Shown: positions 1 to 8,773, counted from the stretch's first letter. The stretch is DNA of 64,000 nt from Nocardioides sp. (GCF_030019515.1 NZ_JASEEQ010000004.1:186001-250000), one strand, 5' to 3'. Numbers and translations: made by a program. Notes: a model not told the origin generated them from the letters alone.

Positions 1-1
1 G

Positions 2-1513
2 GTCGGCGTCCGGCCCACGCTCGTGGTGGCCGGGACGCTGTCGGCCGGGCTGCTGGCGTGGATACTCGTCGGCCGCCACGGTCGCACCGACGCCCGAGCG
101 ATGCTCGTGGCCGGGTACGCCGCGCTGGCGCTCGTCGGGAACGCCATCTCCGGCCGGGTGACCTTCGCGCTCGGCACCCTCTTCGCGCTGGCGGCGATCT
201 CCCTGTTGCTCGGCTGGCCCAGCCGGAGGTCCCAGGCGGCCGCGGAGGAGCTGGCCCTCGGACCGGCACGAGGCGCCGCGGTCGCCCTCGCGGCCGGGCT
301 GGCGACCGCTGCGAGCCCGGTCGCCGGGCTGTTCCTCGGCCTCGTCGCGGCGACCCTCTGGCTCCGCCGGCACCGCCCCGCGGCGTACGCCCTCGGGGTG
401 ACGCCGGTCGTCGTCGTGCTGCTGTCGGCGCTCCTGTTCCCGTTCTCCGGGACCCAGCCGATGCCGTGGTACTCCACGATCCTGCCCGTGCTGATCGGCG
501 GCGCGGTGGCGCTCACGGTGCCCGAGCGGTGGCCGACCGTGCGCCTGGCCGCCGCGATCTACGCCCCGGCTGTCCTGCTCGTGTGGCTCGTCCCGTCGCC
601 GATCGGCACGAACATCTCCCGGCTCGGGCTGCTGTTCGGTGGCGTGGTGCTGGTCAGCGCCGCGGCCGGCGGTGGGTGGCGGAGCTCGACGATCGCTCGG
701 CGCCACGGCCTGCGGGTGGCCCGGGGGTTCCTCATCCTGGCCGTCCTGACGTCCTCGGTGTGGCAGGTCGCGACCGCGGCCCGCGACGTGGTCAGCGCCA
801 GTGGGCAGACATCCTGGGGCCCGGAGGTGGCCCCGATCCTGACCGAGCTCCAGCAGCGCCACGCCGACCGGGGCCGGGTCGAGGTCGTCCCGACCCGCAG
901 CCACCGCGAGGCCGCGGTGTTCGCGCCGCACGTCCCCCTGGCCCGCGGATGGAACCGCCAGGCCGACGCGGAGCGCAACCCGATCTTCTACCGCGACCGG
1001 CCGCTGACCGCGGACGCGTACCGGCGTTGGCTGCACCGGTGGGCGGTGCAGTACGTCGTGCTCTCCGCCGCGGAGCCCGACGACGCAGCCGTCGCCGAGA
1101 CCGAGCTGATCACGGGTGGGCTGTCCTACCTCGAACCGGTGTGGTCGGACGAGCAATGGACGCTCTACGCCGTCCGCCGGGCCACGCCGCTGGTCGACCC
1201 GCCGGCGAGGATCCTCTCCTTCGACGCGGCGCACCTGACGCTGTACACCCCGCACGCGGGCGACGTCGTGGTCCGGATCGCCGACTCGCCGTGGTTGAGC
1301 CTGGTCGACGTCGACCCGACGCCACCCGCCGCCGGGTCCTCGGTCGCCCAGTGGTTCGCGGCCGACGCATGCCTGTCCGGCCTGGACTCCGTCGACCCCG
1401 CGGCCGATGCGCACCCGCACCGGCCCAACTGGCTGGTGCTGCACGCGCCGCGGGCCGGCACCTATCGGATCTCCGCGCCGTACAAGCTGCCTCGTGGCAC
1501 CTCCTGCCCGTAG
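2..1513 (+). CDS. Polytopic membrane protein, GT-C-like (5' end cut by window)
   Basis: The frame is open to the window edge, so the N-terminus is probably missing; a GTG at 23 is the first start visible inside. About the first 255 residues after that GTG are a series of hydrophobic, probably membrane-spanning segments with short Arg-rich loops. The last ~240 residues are hydrophilic and end in a domain with WTLYAVRRATP and a late Cys pair, presumably outside the membrane. This layout (multi-span membrane half plus extracytoplasmic C-terminal domain) resembles actinobacterial GT-C-fold glycosyltransferases or related uncharacterised membrane proteins. No DxD/ExD catalytic loop is visible because the first loop is lost. 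The function is inferred from architecture only. Confidence 0.6.
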   Translation, partial: VGVRPTLVVAGTLSAGLLAWILVGRHGRTDARAMLVAGYAALALVGNAISGRVTFALGTLFALAAISLLLGWPSRRSQAAAEELALGPARGAAVALAAGLATAASPVAGLFLGLVAATLWLRRHRPAAYALGVTPVVVVLLSALLFPFSGTQPMPWYSTILPVLIGGAVALTVPERWPTVRLAAAIYAPAVLLVWLVPSPIGTNISRLGLLFGGVVLVSAAAGGGWRSSTIARRHGLRVARGFLILAVLTSSVWQVATAARDVVSASGQTSWGPEVAPILTELQQRHADRGRVEVVPTRSHREAAVFAPHVPLARGWNRQADAERNPIFYRDRPLTADAYRRWLHRWAVQYVVLSAAEPDDAAVAETELITGGLSYLEPVWSDEQWTLYAVRRATPLVDPPARILSFDAAHLTLYTPHAGDVVVRIADSPWLSLVDVDPTPPAAGSSVAQWFAADACLSGLDSVDPAADAHPHRPNWLVLHAPRAGTYRISAPYKLPRGTSCP

Positions 1514-1530
1514 CCCTGGGTGCCGCCCCG

Positions 1531-2109
1531 TCAGCCGGGCGGGCGGGAGGTGGCGGTGGAGTTCGGGCAGAACGCCTCGCGCGGCGAGCCGGTGTGCAGC
1601 TCCTCGGGCAGTGTGATGCTGACGTTGTCAGTGGGCAGGCCGGTGAGCATGCCGGCGCGCTCGACCCGAAGCACCACCTCGGTGACGAAGGCCCCGGCCC
1701 GCGCCGAGAGGGTCTCGCAGCCGCCCATCAGCAGCGACAGCGTCACGGCGACGGACTCGCCGGGGGACAGGCGCAGCGTGGAGCGGCCGGCGTCGTCGGT
1801 CAGCCCGGAGTAGGTGAACAGCCGGCTCGGCGGCTGCTCGTCGGCCAGGCCGTGGACCGTGACCGGGATCCGGTCGTCGTTGGTCAGCTCGAAGGTGTAG
1901 CGCAGCGTGCCGCCGTCGTCGTACCGGACCCGCCGCACGGTGCGACCGGCGATCGCGAACACGCCGGTGGCCTCGGTGCCGGTGACCGAGGTCGGGCCAC
2001 CCGCGGTCAGCGACGGGCCGGAGCGGGCCAGGGCGATCCCGCCCGCCGCCAGCAGGCCGAGGAGTACGGCGAGGACCAGGCCGATCCGCCGCCCGGACCT
2101 ACGTGTCAC
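1531..2109 (-). CDS. Exported or membrane-anchored protein, partner of beta-helix protein
   Basis: 192 residues, GTG start. The N-terminus is MTRRSGRRIG followed by about 17 hydrophobic residues, i.e. a signal peptide or signal anchor, so the rest is probably outside the membrane. The body looks beta-rich (for example TFELTNDDRIPVTV and STLRLSPGESVAVTLSL), like an immunoglobulin-type fold, with two Cys that could pair (GGCETL and AFCPN). Its start overlaps the 3' end of the upstream beta-helix gene by 11 bp, so the two are almost certainly co-transcribed and translationally coupled. I do not recognise a family. It may be an accessory cell-surface protein for its neighbour. Confidence 0.7.
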   Translation of the reverse strand: MTRRSGRRIGLVLAVLLGLLAAGGIALARSGPSLTAGGPTSVTGTEATGVFAIAGRTVRRVRYDDGGTLRYTFELTNDDRIPVTVHGLADEQPPSRLFTYSGLTDDAGRSTLRLSPGESVAVTLSLLMGGCETLSARAGAFVTEVVLRVERAGMLTGLPTDNVSITLPEELHTGSPREAFCPNSTATSRPPG

Positions 2110-3970
2110 GCGACCACCGGCGCCGCAGGCCCAGCAACAGCGCCAGGGCGCCGGCCGTCATCGCGATCGGGGCCACCAGCACCGTGCCGGAGGCCGGCTC
2201 GCCCGGGGCGGACACGGCGCCCGCGGCCGCCGCGGATCCTGGCTCGGTCGGGCTGTCGAACCACTCGCACGCCGGCGGGTGCTTCCAGGTCGGGTCGCTG
2301 CGGTCGTACTGGCTGCAGCTGAGGAAGCCGGCGTCCTTCACCGTCGCGCCCGGCAGGAAGACCGAGCCGCCGTCGGCACACGCGGGCGGATCCACGGTGA
2401 AGTTGTCGGTCTTCCCGGCCGAGCCGTAGTGGTTGTCCTCCCAGCAGTTGCCCACGCCCTGGTCGTCCCACCAGTGGTCCATCCCGTTCGGCCGCTCGTG
2501 CCCGGCGGGGTCGATGCCCATCTGGTTCTCGAACGTGTGGTTGTGGTTGGAGGTGTCGTAGAGGTGCGACGGGTCGTAGTCGTCGCGCAGCGGCGCCGGC
2601 ACCCAGAACTGCATGGTGCCGTAGCGCCAGTTGTCGTAGATCCAGTTGTGGTCGGTCGAGTCGTAGTTGCCGCCCGCGATCAGCACGCCGGTCCCGACCG
2701 GTGTCGGCACCACCGGGCAGACCGTGCCGTCCATGTAGCCGCGCTGCTCCATCGGCTTGTCGCAGACGCCGGTGTCGACGAACTCGGTGTACCAGTTGGA
2801 GTTGTTGGAGTAGATCCGGTTGCGGTTCCAGCGCGCGTGGTCCTGCGGCAGCCCGGGGTGCCCGGGGAACAGCGAGTCGGTCGCGATCCCGGTCGCGTTG
2901 TCGTGGAAGTCGTTGTCGTGGGCCCAGATCGAGTTGCCGGCCGTTCCGGAGTAGCCCAGCGTGTTGTCGTGGCTGTCGTTGCCGCGGATCTCGATGGCGT
3001 AGCGGGTCGCCTCGAAGTCGGTGTTGTCGGCGTTGAGGTCGGAGCCGGAGCCGGGGTAGATGCCCGAGTCCCCGTTGTAGTAGGCCTCGGAGTCCTCGAT
3101 CAGGCCGTGGTCGCTGGCGAACGCGAGGATGCCGTACTCGTCGTTGCCGCGCGCGACCACCCGGTCGATGACGAAGCCGTCGGTCTCCAGGACGTAGATC
3201 GCGTTGAACTCGGCCTGCTGGAAGGTCATGTTGCTCAGGTAGAAGCCGCCGGCCCGGTCCGCCCGGATCGCGTTGAGCTTCGCGAACCGGTTGTCCACCA
3301 CGACGTCCGCGGGCGACCGGCCGGTGCCGACCAGCTGCAGCCCGCAGAGCCGGCTGTCGCAGCGGATGCTGTCGTTGCCGGGGGTCCGGTCGCCGAGGAC
3401 CGCGATCAGGTTGAGGTTGTGCGCGCAGCGGCGCTGGTCGGCGTACGACAGCGCGATCGGGTTGGACTCGCCCGAGTCCTCGGCCGCCTGCTCGGCCCCC
3501 GGGTCGGGCGAGGAGAGGCTGCCGATGTACTCCGAGAACGGCAGCGGGGAGGTCGACGAGGTCTGCAGGTGCGAGCAGTAGTCGCTGCGCTCGGCGTTCG
3601 CGTACTTGGCCTCGTGGTAGGTCCCCGGCAGCACATAGACGGAGGTACGGCGCTGGCGGACCGAGTCGATCGCGTCCTGGATCGACCGGTACCGGCAGGA
3701 GTCGAGCAGCCGCTCGTTGCGGTCCTTGACCGCGCCGTCGGGCAGGGCGGCGACCAGCCGGGCGCTGTCGGCCTGGCAGACCACCCGCTGGCGGGGGTTG
3801 TCGAAGCCGAGGAACGCCGGCCGGTGGCCGGTGCCGTCCGGGAACTGCGCGGGTCGCTCCTCGTGGGCGCTCGCGGGCGCCGCTCCGACGAGCATCGTCA
3901 GCGCGGTCGCCGCGGCGACCAGGAGGACGGCCACGAGGGCCGGGAGTGGGGCAGGGGCTCGGCGCGTCAT
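2099..3970 (-). CDS. Surface-anchored right-handed parallel beta-helix protein
   Basis: 623 residues. A signal peptide is clear (hydrophobic run then ASAHEERP). The central ~350 residues are rich in short Asn/Asp/Gly turns typical of parallel beta-helix (pectate-lyase-like) repeats, with phrases such as DNRFAKLNAI, NMTFQQAEFNAIYV, GNDEYGILAF and NDSHDNTLGYSG. The C-terminus is Ala/Ser/Pro-rich, followed by a membrane segment and RRRWSRDT, so the protein is probably held in the membrane with the helix domain outside. Such domains bind or cleave polysaccharide, or act as structural proteins; I see no conclusive lyase catalytic triad. A purine-rich AAAGG lies about nine bases before the ATG. It is the first gene of a two-gene unit. 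Confidence 0.8.
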   Translation of the reverse strand: MTRRAPAPLPALVAVLLVAAATALTMLVGAAPASAHEERPAQFPDGTGHRPAFLGFDNPRQRVVCQADSARLVAALPDGAVKDRNERLLDSCRYRSIQDAIDSVRQRRTSVYVLPGTYHEAKYANAERSDYCSHLQTSSTSPLPFSEYIGSLSSPDPGAEQAAEDSGESNPIALSYADQRRCAHNLNLIAVLGDRTPGNDSIRCDSRLCGLQLVGTGRSPADVVVDNRFAKLNAIRADRAGGFYLSNMTFQQAEFNAIYVLETDGFVIDRVVARGNDEYGILAFASDHGLIEDSEAYYNGDSGIYPGSGSDLNADNTDFEATRYAIEIRGNDSHDNTLGYSGTAGNSIWAHDNDFHDNATGIATDSLFPGHPGLPQDHARWNRNRIYSNNSNWYTEFVDTGVCDKPMEQRGYMDGTVCPVVPTPVGTGVLIAGGNYDSTDHNWIYDNWRYGTMQFWVPAPLRDDYDPSHLYDTSNHNHTFENQMGIDPAGHERPNGMDHWWDDQGVGNCWEDNHYGSAGKTDNFTVDPPACADGGSVFLPGATVKDAGFLSCSQYDRSDPTWKHPPACEWFDSPTEPGSAAAAGAVSAPGEPASGTVLVAPIAMTAGALALLLGLRRRWSRDT

Positions 3971-4081
3971 CGCAGGACCTTTCCGTCGGATCCCCCAACG
4001 ACCCCGCGCGCGCCCGGGTTACGCGCCGCTCCGGCGCCCGAGCGCTCCGGTGCTCAGCCGGTCAGCCGGCTGGCCGTCCGG

Positions 4082-5125
4082 TCAGGAGCGCAGCCAGCGC
4101 AGCACGGTGGCCCGCACCTTCTCGGCCGAGCGCTCCAGCGGCAGTGCGCTGCCGGCGCCGGCGAAGGTGCGGGTGGTGACCCGCGTCGGGTACGCCGCGG
4201 CCTGCTGCTCGCGCGCGGCGGCCCGGTTCAGCGCGTCGTCGGCGCCGAAGAGCAGGAGCACCGGGGCGTCCACCTGGCCGGCGACCAGGTTCGAGGTCGC
4301 CAGCATCGGGCTCAGGCTGCGCACGTCGCCGCACGGGTCGTCGACCCGGAGGCGCGCCGCGGCGCGCTGGACCGCCGGCGGGGCGCTGGCGAACATCAAC
4401 GCGCGGTAGCCGGCGCCGGTCCGGCTCAACGGGGCGTAGTCGGGCCCGCTCAGGCAGGCCGCGCTCTGCCGGGCAGCGGTCCGGGTCGCCAGGGACGTGG
4501 CGCCGCGGTCGGTCCAGGACATCAGCACCAGGCCGTCGACGTCGTCGAAGGTCCCCGCCTCGACCTGGGCGATCGCCGCGCCGACGGCGTGGCCGTGGGT
4601 GACGACGTGTGCGGCCGCGGGCGGGATGTCTCCGTGGGGCTCGGCGAAGGTGTAGTGCCCCGAGCGCACGTGCTGGACCACCTGGTGGAGCATGTCCGCC
4701 TGGGCGCCGAGGCAGGTCGCGTCGCCGTCCGCGAGCGGGCTGGCGCCGTAGCCGAGGCGGTCGAGCACGAGCGACGTCTCGCCCTGGCGGGCGAGCTGGC
4801 GGGCGTAGTCGTAGGCGGGGTGACCGGGGAGGCTCCAGAACCACGAGCCGGCGGCGAGGTCGTGGACCAGCACGTTGACGCGGAGCGGGCCGCTGTGACC
4901 GGCGACGGCCGGGCGCGGGCCGACCAGCCGGCCGCGGACCTCGTAGCCCTGGTTGTCGGGCACGCAGAGCACGGACGTGGCGTTGGTGTTCTCCAGCTCG
5001 AAGACCACCTCGCGCGAGACGACGGTGGCGCGGGCCGTGGCGGCCGGCGCCGGGGGAGCGGCCAGCAGCGCGCCGAGTAGGGCGGTCAGGACTCCGAGCA
5101 GCGTCAGTCTCACGCTGTTGAACAT
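4082..5125 (-). CDS. Exported alpha/beta-hydrolase-fold protein, nucleophile Ser replaced by Ala
   Basis: 347 residues with an N-terminal signal peptide ending near APAATARA. The fold signatures are present: LDRLGYGASP strand-turn, and a nucleophile elbow region at residues 175-182. That elbow reads THGHAVG, with Ala180 (GCC) where active hydrolases have Ser in GHSxG. A late Asp (LLLFGADDALN) and His-free C-terminal segment follow. Two Cys pairs fit an extracytoplasmic protein. The substitution suggests either a catalytically dead, binding-only member or use of another residue. It is divergent from the oxidase gene to the right and lies behind the beta-helix genes on the same strand, about 110 bp upstream of them. 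Confidence 0.8.
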   Translation of the reverse strand: MFNSVRLTLLGVLTALLGALLAAPPAPAATARATVVSREVVFELENTNATSVLCVPDNQGYEVRGRLVGPRPAVAGHSGPLRVNVLVHDLAAGSWFWSLPGHPAYDYARQLARQGETSLVLDRLGYGASPLADGDATCLGAQADMLHQVVQHVRSGHYTFAEPHGDIPPAAAHVVTHGHAVGAAIAQVEAGTFDDVDGLVLMSWTDRGATSLATRTAARQSAACLSGPDYAPLSRTGAGYRALMFASAPPAVQRAAARLRVDDPCGDVRSLSPMLATSNLVAGQVDAPVLLLFGADDALNRAAAREQQAAAYPTRVTTRTFAGAGSALPLERSAEKVRATVLRWLRS

Positions 5126-5235
5126 ACGTCAATAGCGGGTGATGCGGAAATGTGACGTTGTTCGCCCGGGACCCTCGACGAGCGGCGTCCGCGCGGTTCC
5201 TCGCGGGCTCGCACCGGTTCGGCCAGACTGCAGCC

Positions 5236-6165
5236 ATGACGGACCGGGTGATCGTGGTCGGCGCGGGCGTGATCGGCCTGACCTGCGCGGTCCGCCTGCT
5301 GCAGGCCGGGCACCGCGTCGACGTGGTCGCCCGCGACCTCCCGCTGGAGACGACCTCGGCGGTCGCCGGGGCATTCTGGTATCCCTACCGCGCGCTCCCG
5401 CGGGACCGGGTCGCGGCCTGGGCCGCGACGTCGTACGCCGTCTTCGACGCCCTCGCCGACACCGACCCGGAGTCCGGGGTGCGGATGGTGGCGGGCACCG
5501 AGGTGTTCATGGCACCCGAGCCGGACCCCTGGTGGGGTACGGCGGTGCCCGGCCTGACCCGCACCCGGGACGTCCCGCCCGGGTGGGTCGAGGGCTGGAC
5601 GTTCACCACGCCGGTGGTCGACACCGGGGTGTACCTGACCTGGCTGGCCGGTCGGGTGGAGCAGCTGGGCGGCACGATCACCCGGCTCAACCTGGCCGCG
5701 CTGCCCACCGGTCGCGGCCTGGTGGTCAACTGCGCCGGCCTGGGCGCCCGGCTGCTCGGCGCGGACCGCACCGTGGTCCCGGTGCGCGGGCAGGTGGTCG
5801 TGGTCGAGCAGGCCGGCATCGACCGCTGGTGGCTGGACCGCTCGGGGCCGACGTACGTCGTCCCGCGCGAGCACGACGTCGTCGTCGGCGGCACCGACGT
5901 GGAGGGCGAGTGGAGCCGGACGCCGTCGCCGGCCACCGCCGAGGCGATCCTCGAGCGCGCCAGCAGGCTGGTGCCCCGACTGCGCGGCGCGCGGGTGCTG
6001 CGGCACCGGGTCGGCCTGCGACCGGTGCGCCCGGCCGTGCGGCTGGACCGGGTCGAGGACGTCATCCACTGCTACGGGCACGGCGGGGCCGGGGTCACCC
6101 TGAGCTGGGGCGTGGCCGACGAGGTGGTCGGGCTGGCCTCGGTCAGCGCGGGGGCAGGGGCGTGA
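5236..6165 (+). CDS. FAD-dependent D-amino-acid oxidase family protein
   Basis: 309 residues from the ATG chosen. An upstream in-frame GTG would add 28 residues before the dinucleotide-binding motif and is less likely, because VIVVGAGVIGL then starts the protein as in the family. This N-terminal Rossmann motif binds FAD. The DAO C-terminal signatures are present: VGLRPVRPAVRLD with the substrate-carboxylate Arg, and HCYGHGGAGVTLSWG. The enzyme would deaminate D-amino acids to 2-oxo acids with H2O2 release. A weak -10 (CAGACT) sits six bases before the ATG. The 3' end overlaps the convergent DUF952 gene by 23 bp. Confidence 0.88.
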   Translation: MTDRVIVVGAGVIGLTCAVRLLQAGHRVDVVARDLPLETTSAVAGAFWYPYRALPRDRVAAWAATSYAVFDALADTDPESGVRMVAGTEVFMAPEPDPWWGTAVPGLTRTRDVPPGWVEGWTFTTPVVDTGVYLTWLAGRVEQLGGTITRLNLAALPTGRGLVVNCAGLGARLLGADRTVVPVRGQVVVVEQAGIDRWWLDRSGPTYVVPREHDVVVGGTDVEGEWSRTPSPATAEAILERASRLVPRLRGARVLRHRVGLRPVRPAVRLDRVEDVIHCYGHGGAGVTLSWGVADEVVGLASVSAGAGA

Positions 6166-6484
6166 CGGCGACGACCGCCGCCGCCGGGATCGCGCCGTAC
6201 ACGTGGGGGAACAGCTCCGTGGCTCCCGGCGTGGGCGGCTCCTCGACGACGGGTACGCCGAGCAGGTCGGTGTCGATCTCGAGCAGCACCAGCGGCTCGT
6301 CGACGTCGGCGTAGAACGCGGCGCGCACCTGCTTCCACTGGTCCGCGCGGCTGGCGTGGATGAAGCCCTCCGCCTCGAGGCTCACCCCACGGGTCGAGGT
6401 CGTGTAGGAGCCGGCCCTCCGGGCCTCGGCCCAGTCGGCCAGCGTCGCGATGTGGAAGATCCGCACCTCGTCATCGTGGCTCAT
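6143..6484 (-). CDS. DUF952 family protein
   Basis: 113 residues, beginning MSHDDEVRIFHI. Typical DUF952 features are visible: an N-terminal I(F/Y)HI strand, the GFIHAS segment at about residues 40-44, PLVLLEID, and the C-terminal FPHVYGAI. The molecular function of DUF952 is unknown; the fold is a small alpha/beta domain often found near metabolic enzymes. The start overlaps the stop of the upstream DinB-like gene in an ATGA arrangement, so the two are co-translated. Confidence 0.85.
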   Translation of the reverse strand: MSHDDEVRIFHIATLADWAEARRAGSYTTSTRGVSLEAEGFIHASRADQWKQVRAAFYADVDEPLVLLEIDTDLLGVPVVEEPPTPGATELFPHVYGAIPAAAVVAVTPLPPR

Positions 6485-6933
6485 CGTGGCAGCCGGCCGA
6501 CCTGGTCGGCGTACCAGCGGATGCCGGTGAGGTGCTCGGCGATCTCGCGCAGCGTCCAGCTCTCGCCGCGGGGCGCGTCCCACTCGGCCGGGCCGGCAGC
6601 GGCGAGCCGCAGCGCGAAGGTGCGGCCGAGCCGGCGCAGCCGCTGCCGGGCCTCGTCGAGGTCGAGCTCGGTGAAGCGGGCCCAGTCGGCGTCGACGGTC
6701 ACCAGGCTGGCGTGCCAGTGGTCCGGCTCGCTCGGGACGCCGGCGAGCTGCGCCTCCACCTCGGCGAGGTGGTCGACGAGGTGGTCGGCGATCCGCCGGA
6801 CCGCCTTGTGCGGCGTGTACACGCGATCGCCGTCCTCGCTCACCGCGGGACGGCCGTCCCACGACAGCCAGGTCGCGGCGACCTCCAGGCAGTGGTCGAC
6901 GGCGGACTCGACGTGGGCACCGGGGTTCTCCAT
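6481..6933 (-). CDS. DinB-like / mycothiol-dependent-isomerase-like four-helix protein
   Basis: 150 residues starting MENPGAHVE. It is a predicted four-helix-bundle protein with His residues spaced as in the DinB superfamily: an N-terminal AVDHCLEVA helix, ADHLVDHLAEVE, and the C-terminal LREIAEHLTGIRWYADQV motif. These three His-bearing helices normally bind a divalent metal. Family members use mycothiol or bacillithiol as cofactor, or are uncharacterised. The start is 65 bp from the divergent ArsR gene, and the gene overlaps its downstream DUF952 partner by four bases. The substrate cannot be read from sequence. Confidence 0.75.
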   Translation of the reverse strand: MENPGAHVESAVDHCLEVAATWLSWDGRPAVSEDGDRVYTPHKAVRRIADHLVDHLAEVEAQLAGVPSEPDHWHASLVTVDADWARFTELDLDEARQRLRRLGRTFALRLAAAGPAEWDAPRGESWTLREIAEHLTGIRWYADQVGRLPR

Positions 6934-6986
6934 GCGCGGCACGCTAGGGCGCCGATGCTTCGACGCCGGGCGAAGCGTGCGCGTCG

Positions 6987-6992
6987 TACGCT
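6987..6992 (+). promoter_or_regulatory. -10 element for leaderless arsR-type gene
   Basis: TACGCT lies six bases before the GTG start of the ArsR-family gene. This spacing would put transcription initiation at the start codon itself, giving a leaderless mRNA; no Shine-Dalgarno sequence is present. Confidence 0.55.
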
Positions 6993-6998
6993 CGCCGG

Positions 6999-7682
6999 GT
7001 GAGCGACACCGACCTCGCCGCCGTCGGCGCCCTCCTGGGCGACCCGAGCCGCGCCCGGATGCTCGACAGCCTGATGTCCGGCCGGGCGCTGGCCGCCGGC
7101 GAGCTCGCCCGCGTCGCCGGGGTCGCACCGTCCACCGCCAGCGAGCACCTCGCGCGGCTGCTCTCGGGCGGCCTGGTCGAGGTGGTGGCGCAGGGGCGGC
7201 ACCGCTACTACCGGATCGCGGGCCCGGCGGTGGGCGCGGCTCTCGAGGCGCTGGCGCGCGTCGCTCCCGCGCTCCCGGTCCGGACGCTGCGCGAGTCGGG
7301 GCACGCGCGGGCGCTCGGGTTCGCCCGAACCTGCTACGACCATCTCGCGGGCCGATGCGGGGTGGCCCTGCACGACGCGCTGCTGGAGCAGCGGTGGCTC
7401 TCGGAGGCGTACGACGTGACCCCTGCGGGGGCGGTGGCGCTGGCGGGCTGGGGCGTCGACGTGGCGGCCGCCCGGGGAGGGCGGAGGTCGTTCGCCCGGC
7501 CCTGCCTGGACTGGACCGAGCGCCGGCCGCACCTGGCCGGCGCGCTCGCTGCCGGGATCGAGACCGCGCTGCTGGAGCGTGGCTGGTTCGTGCGCCGCTC
7601 GGGCTCCTCGCGGGCGCTGCGCCTCACCGAGGTCGGACGGGCCGGGCTGGCCGAGCTGGGCTGTGAGCTCACGCCGGCCTGA
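6999..7682 (+). CDS. ArsR-family winged-helix transcriptional regulator
   Basis: 227 residues, GTG start. The N-terminal ~95 residues are a winged-helix domain: LLGDPSRARMLDSLMSG, then ELARVAGVAPSTASEHLARLLSGGLVE (HTH) and the wing RHRYYRI. The C-terminal ~110 residues contain CYDHLAGRCGVALHDALL, typical of the large ArsR subgroup with an extra C-terminal domain. There is no clear CxC metal site in the recognition helix, so it probably does not sense arsenic; the two Cys in the C-terminal domain could sense redox or metal. It overlaps the convergent methyltransferase gene by 14 bp. Confidence 0.85.
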   Translation: MSDTDLAAVGALLGDPSRARMLDSLMSGRALAAGELARVAGVAPSTASEHLARLLSGGLVEVVAQGRHRYYRIAGPAVGAALEALARVAPALPVRTLRESGHARALGFARTCYDHLAGRCGVALHDALLEQRWLSEAYDVTPAGAVALAGWGVDVAAARGGRRSFARPCLDWTERRPHLAGALAAGIETALLERGWFVRRSGSSRALRLTEVGRAGLAELGCELTPA

Positions 7683-8412
7683 CCCAGACCGAGACGTGCT
7701 TGGTGCTCGCCGAGGTGAACGGGCTTCGGTCCCAGTCGGCCCAGCGCTCGCTCAGCCCCAGGCCGGCGATGCGGGCCATCAGGTCGAGCTCGGCGGGCCA
7801 GGCGTAGCGGAACGGCACGCTTGAGCGCGTGTACGTCGCCGAGTCGGTCGAGCTGTAGTGGTGCGACCACATCAGCTGGGTGGCGGTGTCGTACTCGTCG
7901 ATCCCGACGTGGTCGTCCGTGTGGTGGAACACCGCGAAGCGCGCCTCGCCCGGCAGCCGCCGCAGGATCGGGACGCCCGTCTCCACGACGAAGCATCCTC
8001 CGGGCTCGAGGTGGGCAGCCGCGGTCTGGAAGCAGCGCACCTGGTCGTCCTGGGTCGTGACGTTGCCGATCGTGTTGTAGACCAGGTAGACGAGGCCGAA
8101 GCGGCTCTCGACCCGGGCCTCGGTCATGTCCCCGATCGTGACGTTGACGCCCGCTCCTCCCGGCTTCGACCTCAGCACGGCCGCCATCGCCTCGGAGAGC
8201 TCGATGCCGTGCACCTCGACGCCCCGCCCGGCCAACGGGATGGCGACCCGGCCGGTGCCCACCGCGAGCTCCAGCGCCGGCCTGCCGCGGGCCAGGTCGG
8301 CCAGGAGGTCGACGGTCGGGCCGAGCACCTCCGGGGAGAACATCGGGTCCTCGGGATCGTCGTACCGCTCGGCGACCTCGGTGTCGAAGTGGTTCTCGCG
8401 CATGGTGGCCAT
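7669..8412 (-). CDS. Class I SAM-dependent methyltransferase
   Basis: About 247 residues starting MATMREN; an upstream frame extension is Arg/Pro-rich without family features, so this start is preferred (an ATG three codons later is also possible). SAM-binding motif I is ALELAVGTGRVAIPLAGRG, followed by the acidic strand end HGIELSEAM and motif near VNVTIGDMTE. The C-terminal half, with WSHHYSSTDS and LDLMARIAGL, forms the substrate side. The acceptor substrate is not evident. The gene converges on the ArsR regulator, which may or may not control it. Confidence 0.85.
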   Translation of the reverse strand: MATMRENHFDTEVAERYDDPEDPMFSPEVLGPTVDLLADLARGRPALELAVGTGRVAIPLAGRGVEVHGIELSEAMAAVLRSKPGGAGVNVTIGDMTEARVESRFGLVYLVYNTIGNVTTQDDQVRCFQTAAAHLEPGGCFVVETGVPILRRLPGEARFAVFHHTDDHVGIDEYDTATQLMWSHHYSSTDSATYTRSSVPFRYAWPAELDLMARIAGLGLSERWADWDRSPFTSASTKHVSVWVRPA

Positions 8413-8509
8413 CGTGCGGACGTGACCGCCGGGCTTCCACCGAGTTGCGGCGTGCGGCGCGGGCGGGCACGAGTGCGTGACCTGACGCGGCCCGGGCCGT
8501 TGACCGGGC

Positions 8510-8734
8510 ATGCGCGTCACTACCCCAGCCCTTCCCTCGCCGCGGCCGCGCGTCGCGGTCGAGCGGGTCGTGGGTGCCTCACCGCGCGAGCGCCGTGGAT
8601 CGGGTCGCCAGGGACACCGCGAGCCGATCGTGGTGCACGTCCCGGTGCCGCTCGGCCCGGGTGGCGCCTCCTGCGCGGTCCGCGACGCCTACCGGCTCGA
8701 GAGCGACCGGCGCGCCGTCGACGTCTACCTCTGA
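8510..8734 (+). CDS. Possible small hypothetical protein
   Basis: A 74-codon frame with ATG start, in an otherwise empty interval between the methyltransferase and nucS. The first half is Pro/Arg-rich low complexity; the second half (HVPVPLGPGGASCAVRDAYRL) looks more protein-like. I do not recognise it, and no strong ribosome binding site is visible. It may simply be a chance open frame in GC-rich DNA. Confidence 0.3.
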   Translation: MRVTTPALPSPRPRVAVERVVGASPRERRGSGRQGHREPIVVHVPVPLGPGGASCAVRDAYRLESDRRAVDVYL

Positions 8735-8773
8735 GCGCCCGGCGCGCTGAGCTGCTGGGTCGAAGGCAGCTCA

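Noticed and set aside
1907..5080. Very long plus-strand open frame opposite the beta-helix and hydrolase genes
   Set aside because: Its translation is Val/Arg/Gly low complexity with no domain, while the minus-strand genes have signal peptides and fold motifs. Long antisense frames are expected at this GC content.
8413..8520. Longer N-terminus for the methyltransferase
   Set aside because: The extra ~36 residues are Pro/Arg/His-rich with no family similarity and would overlap the small plus-strand frame.
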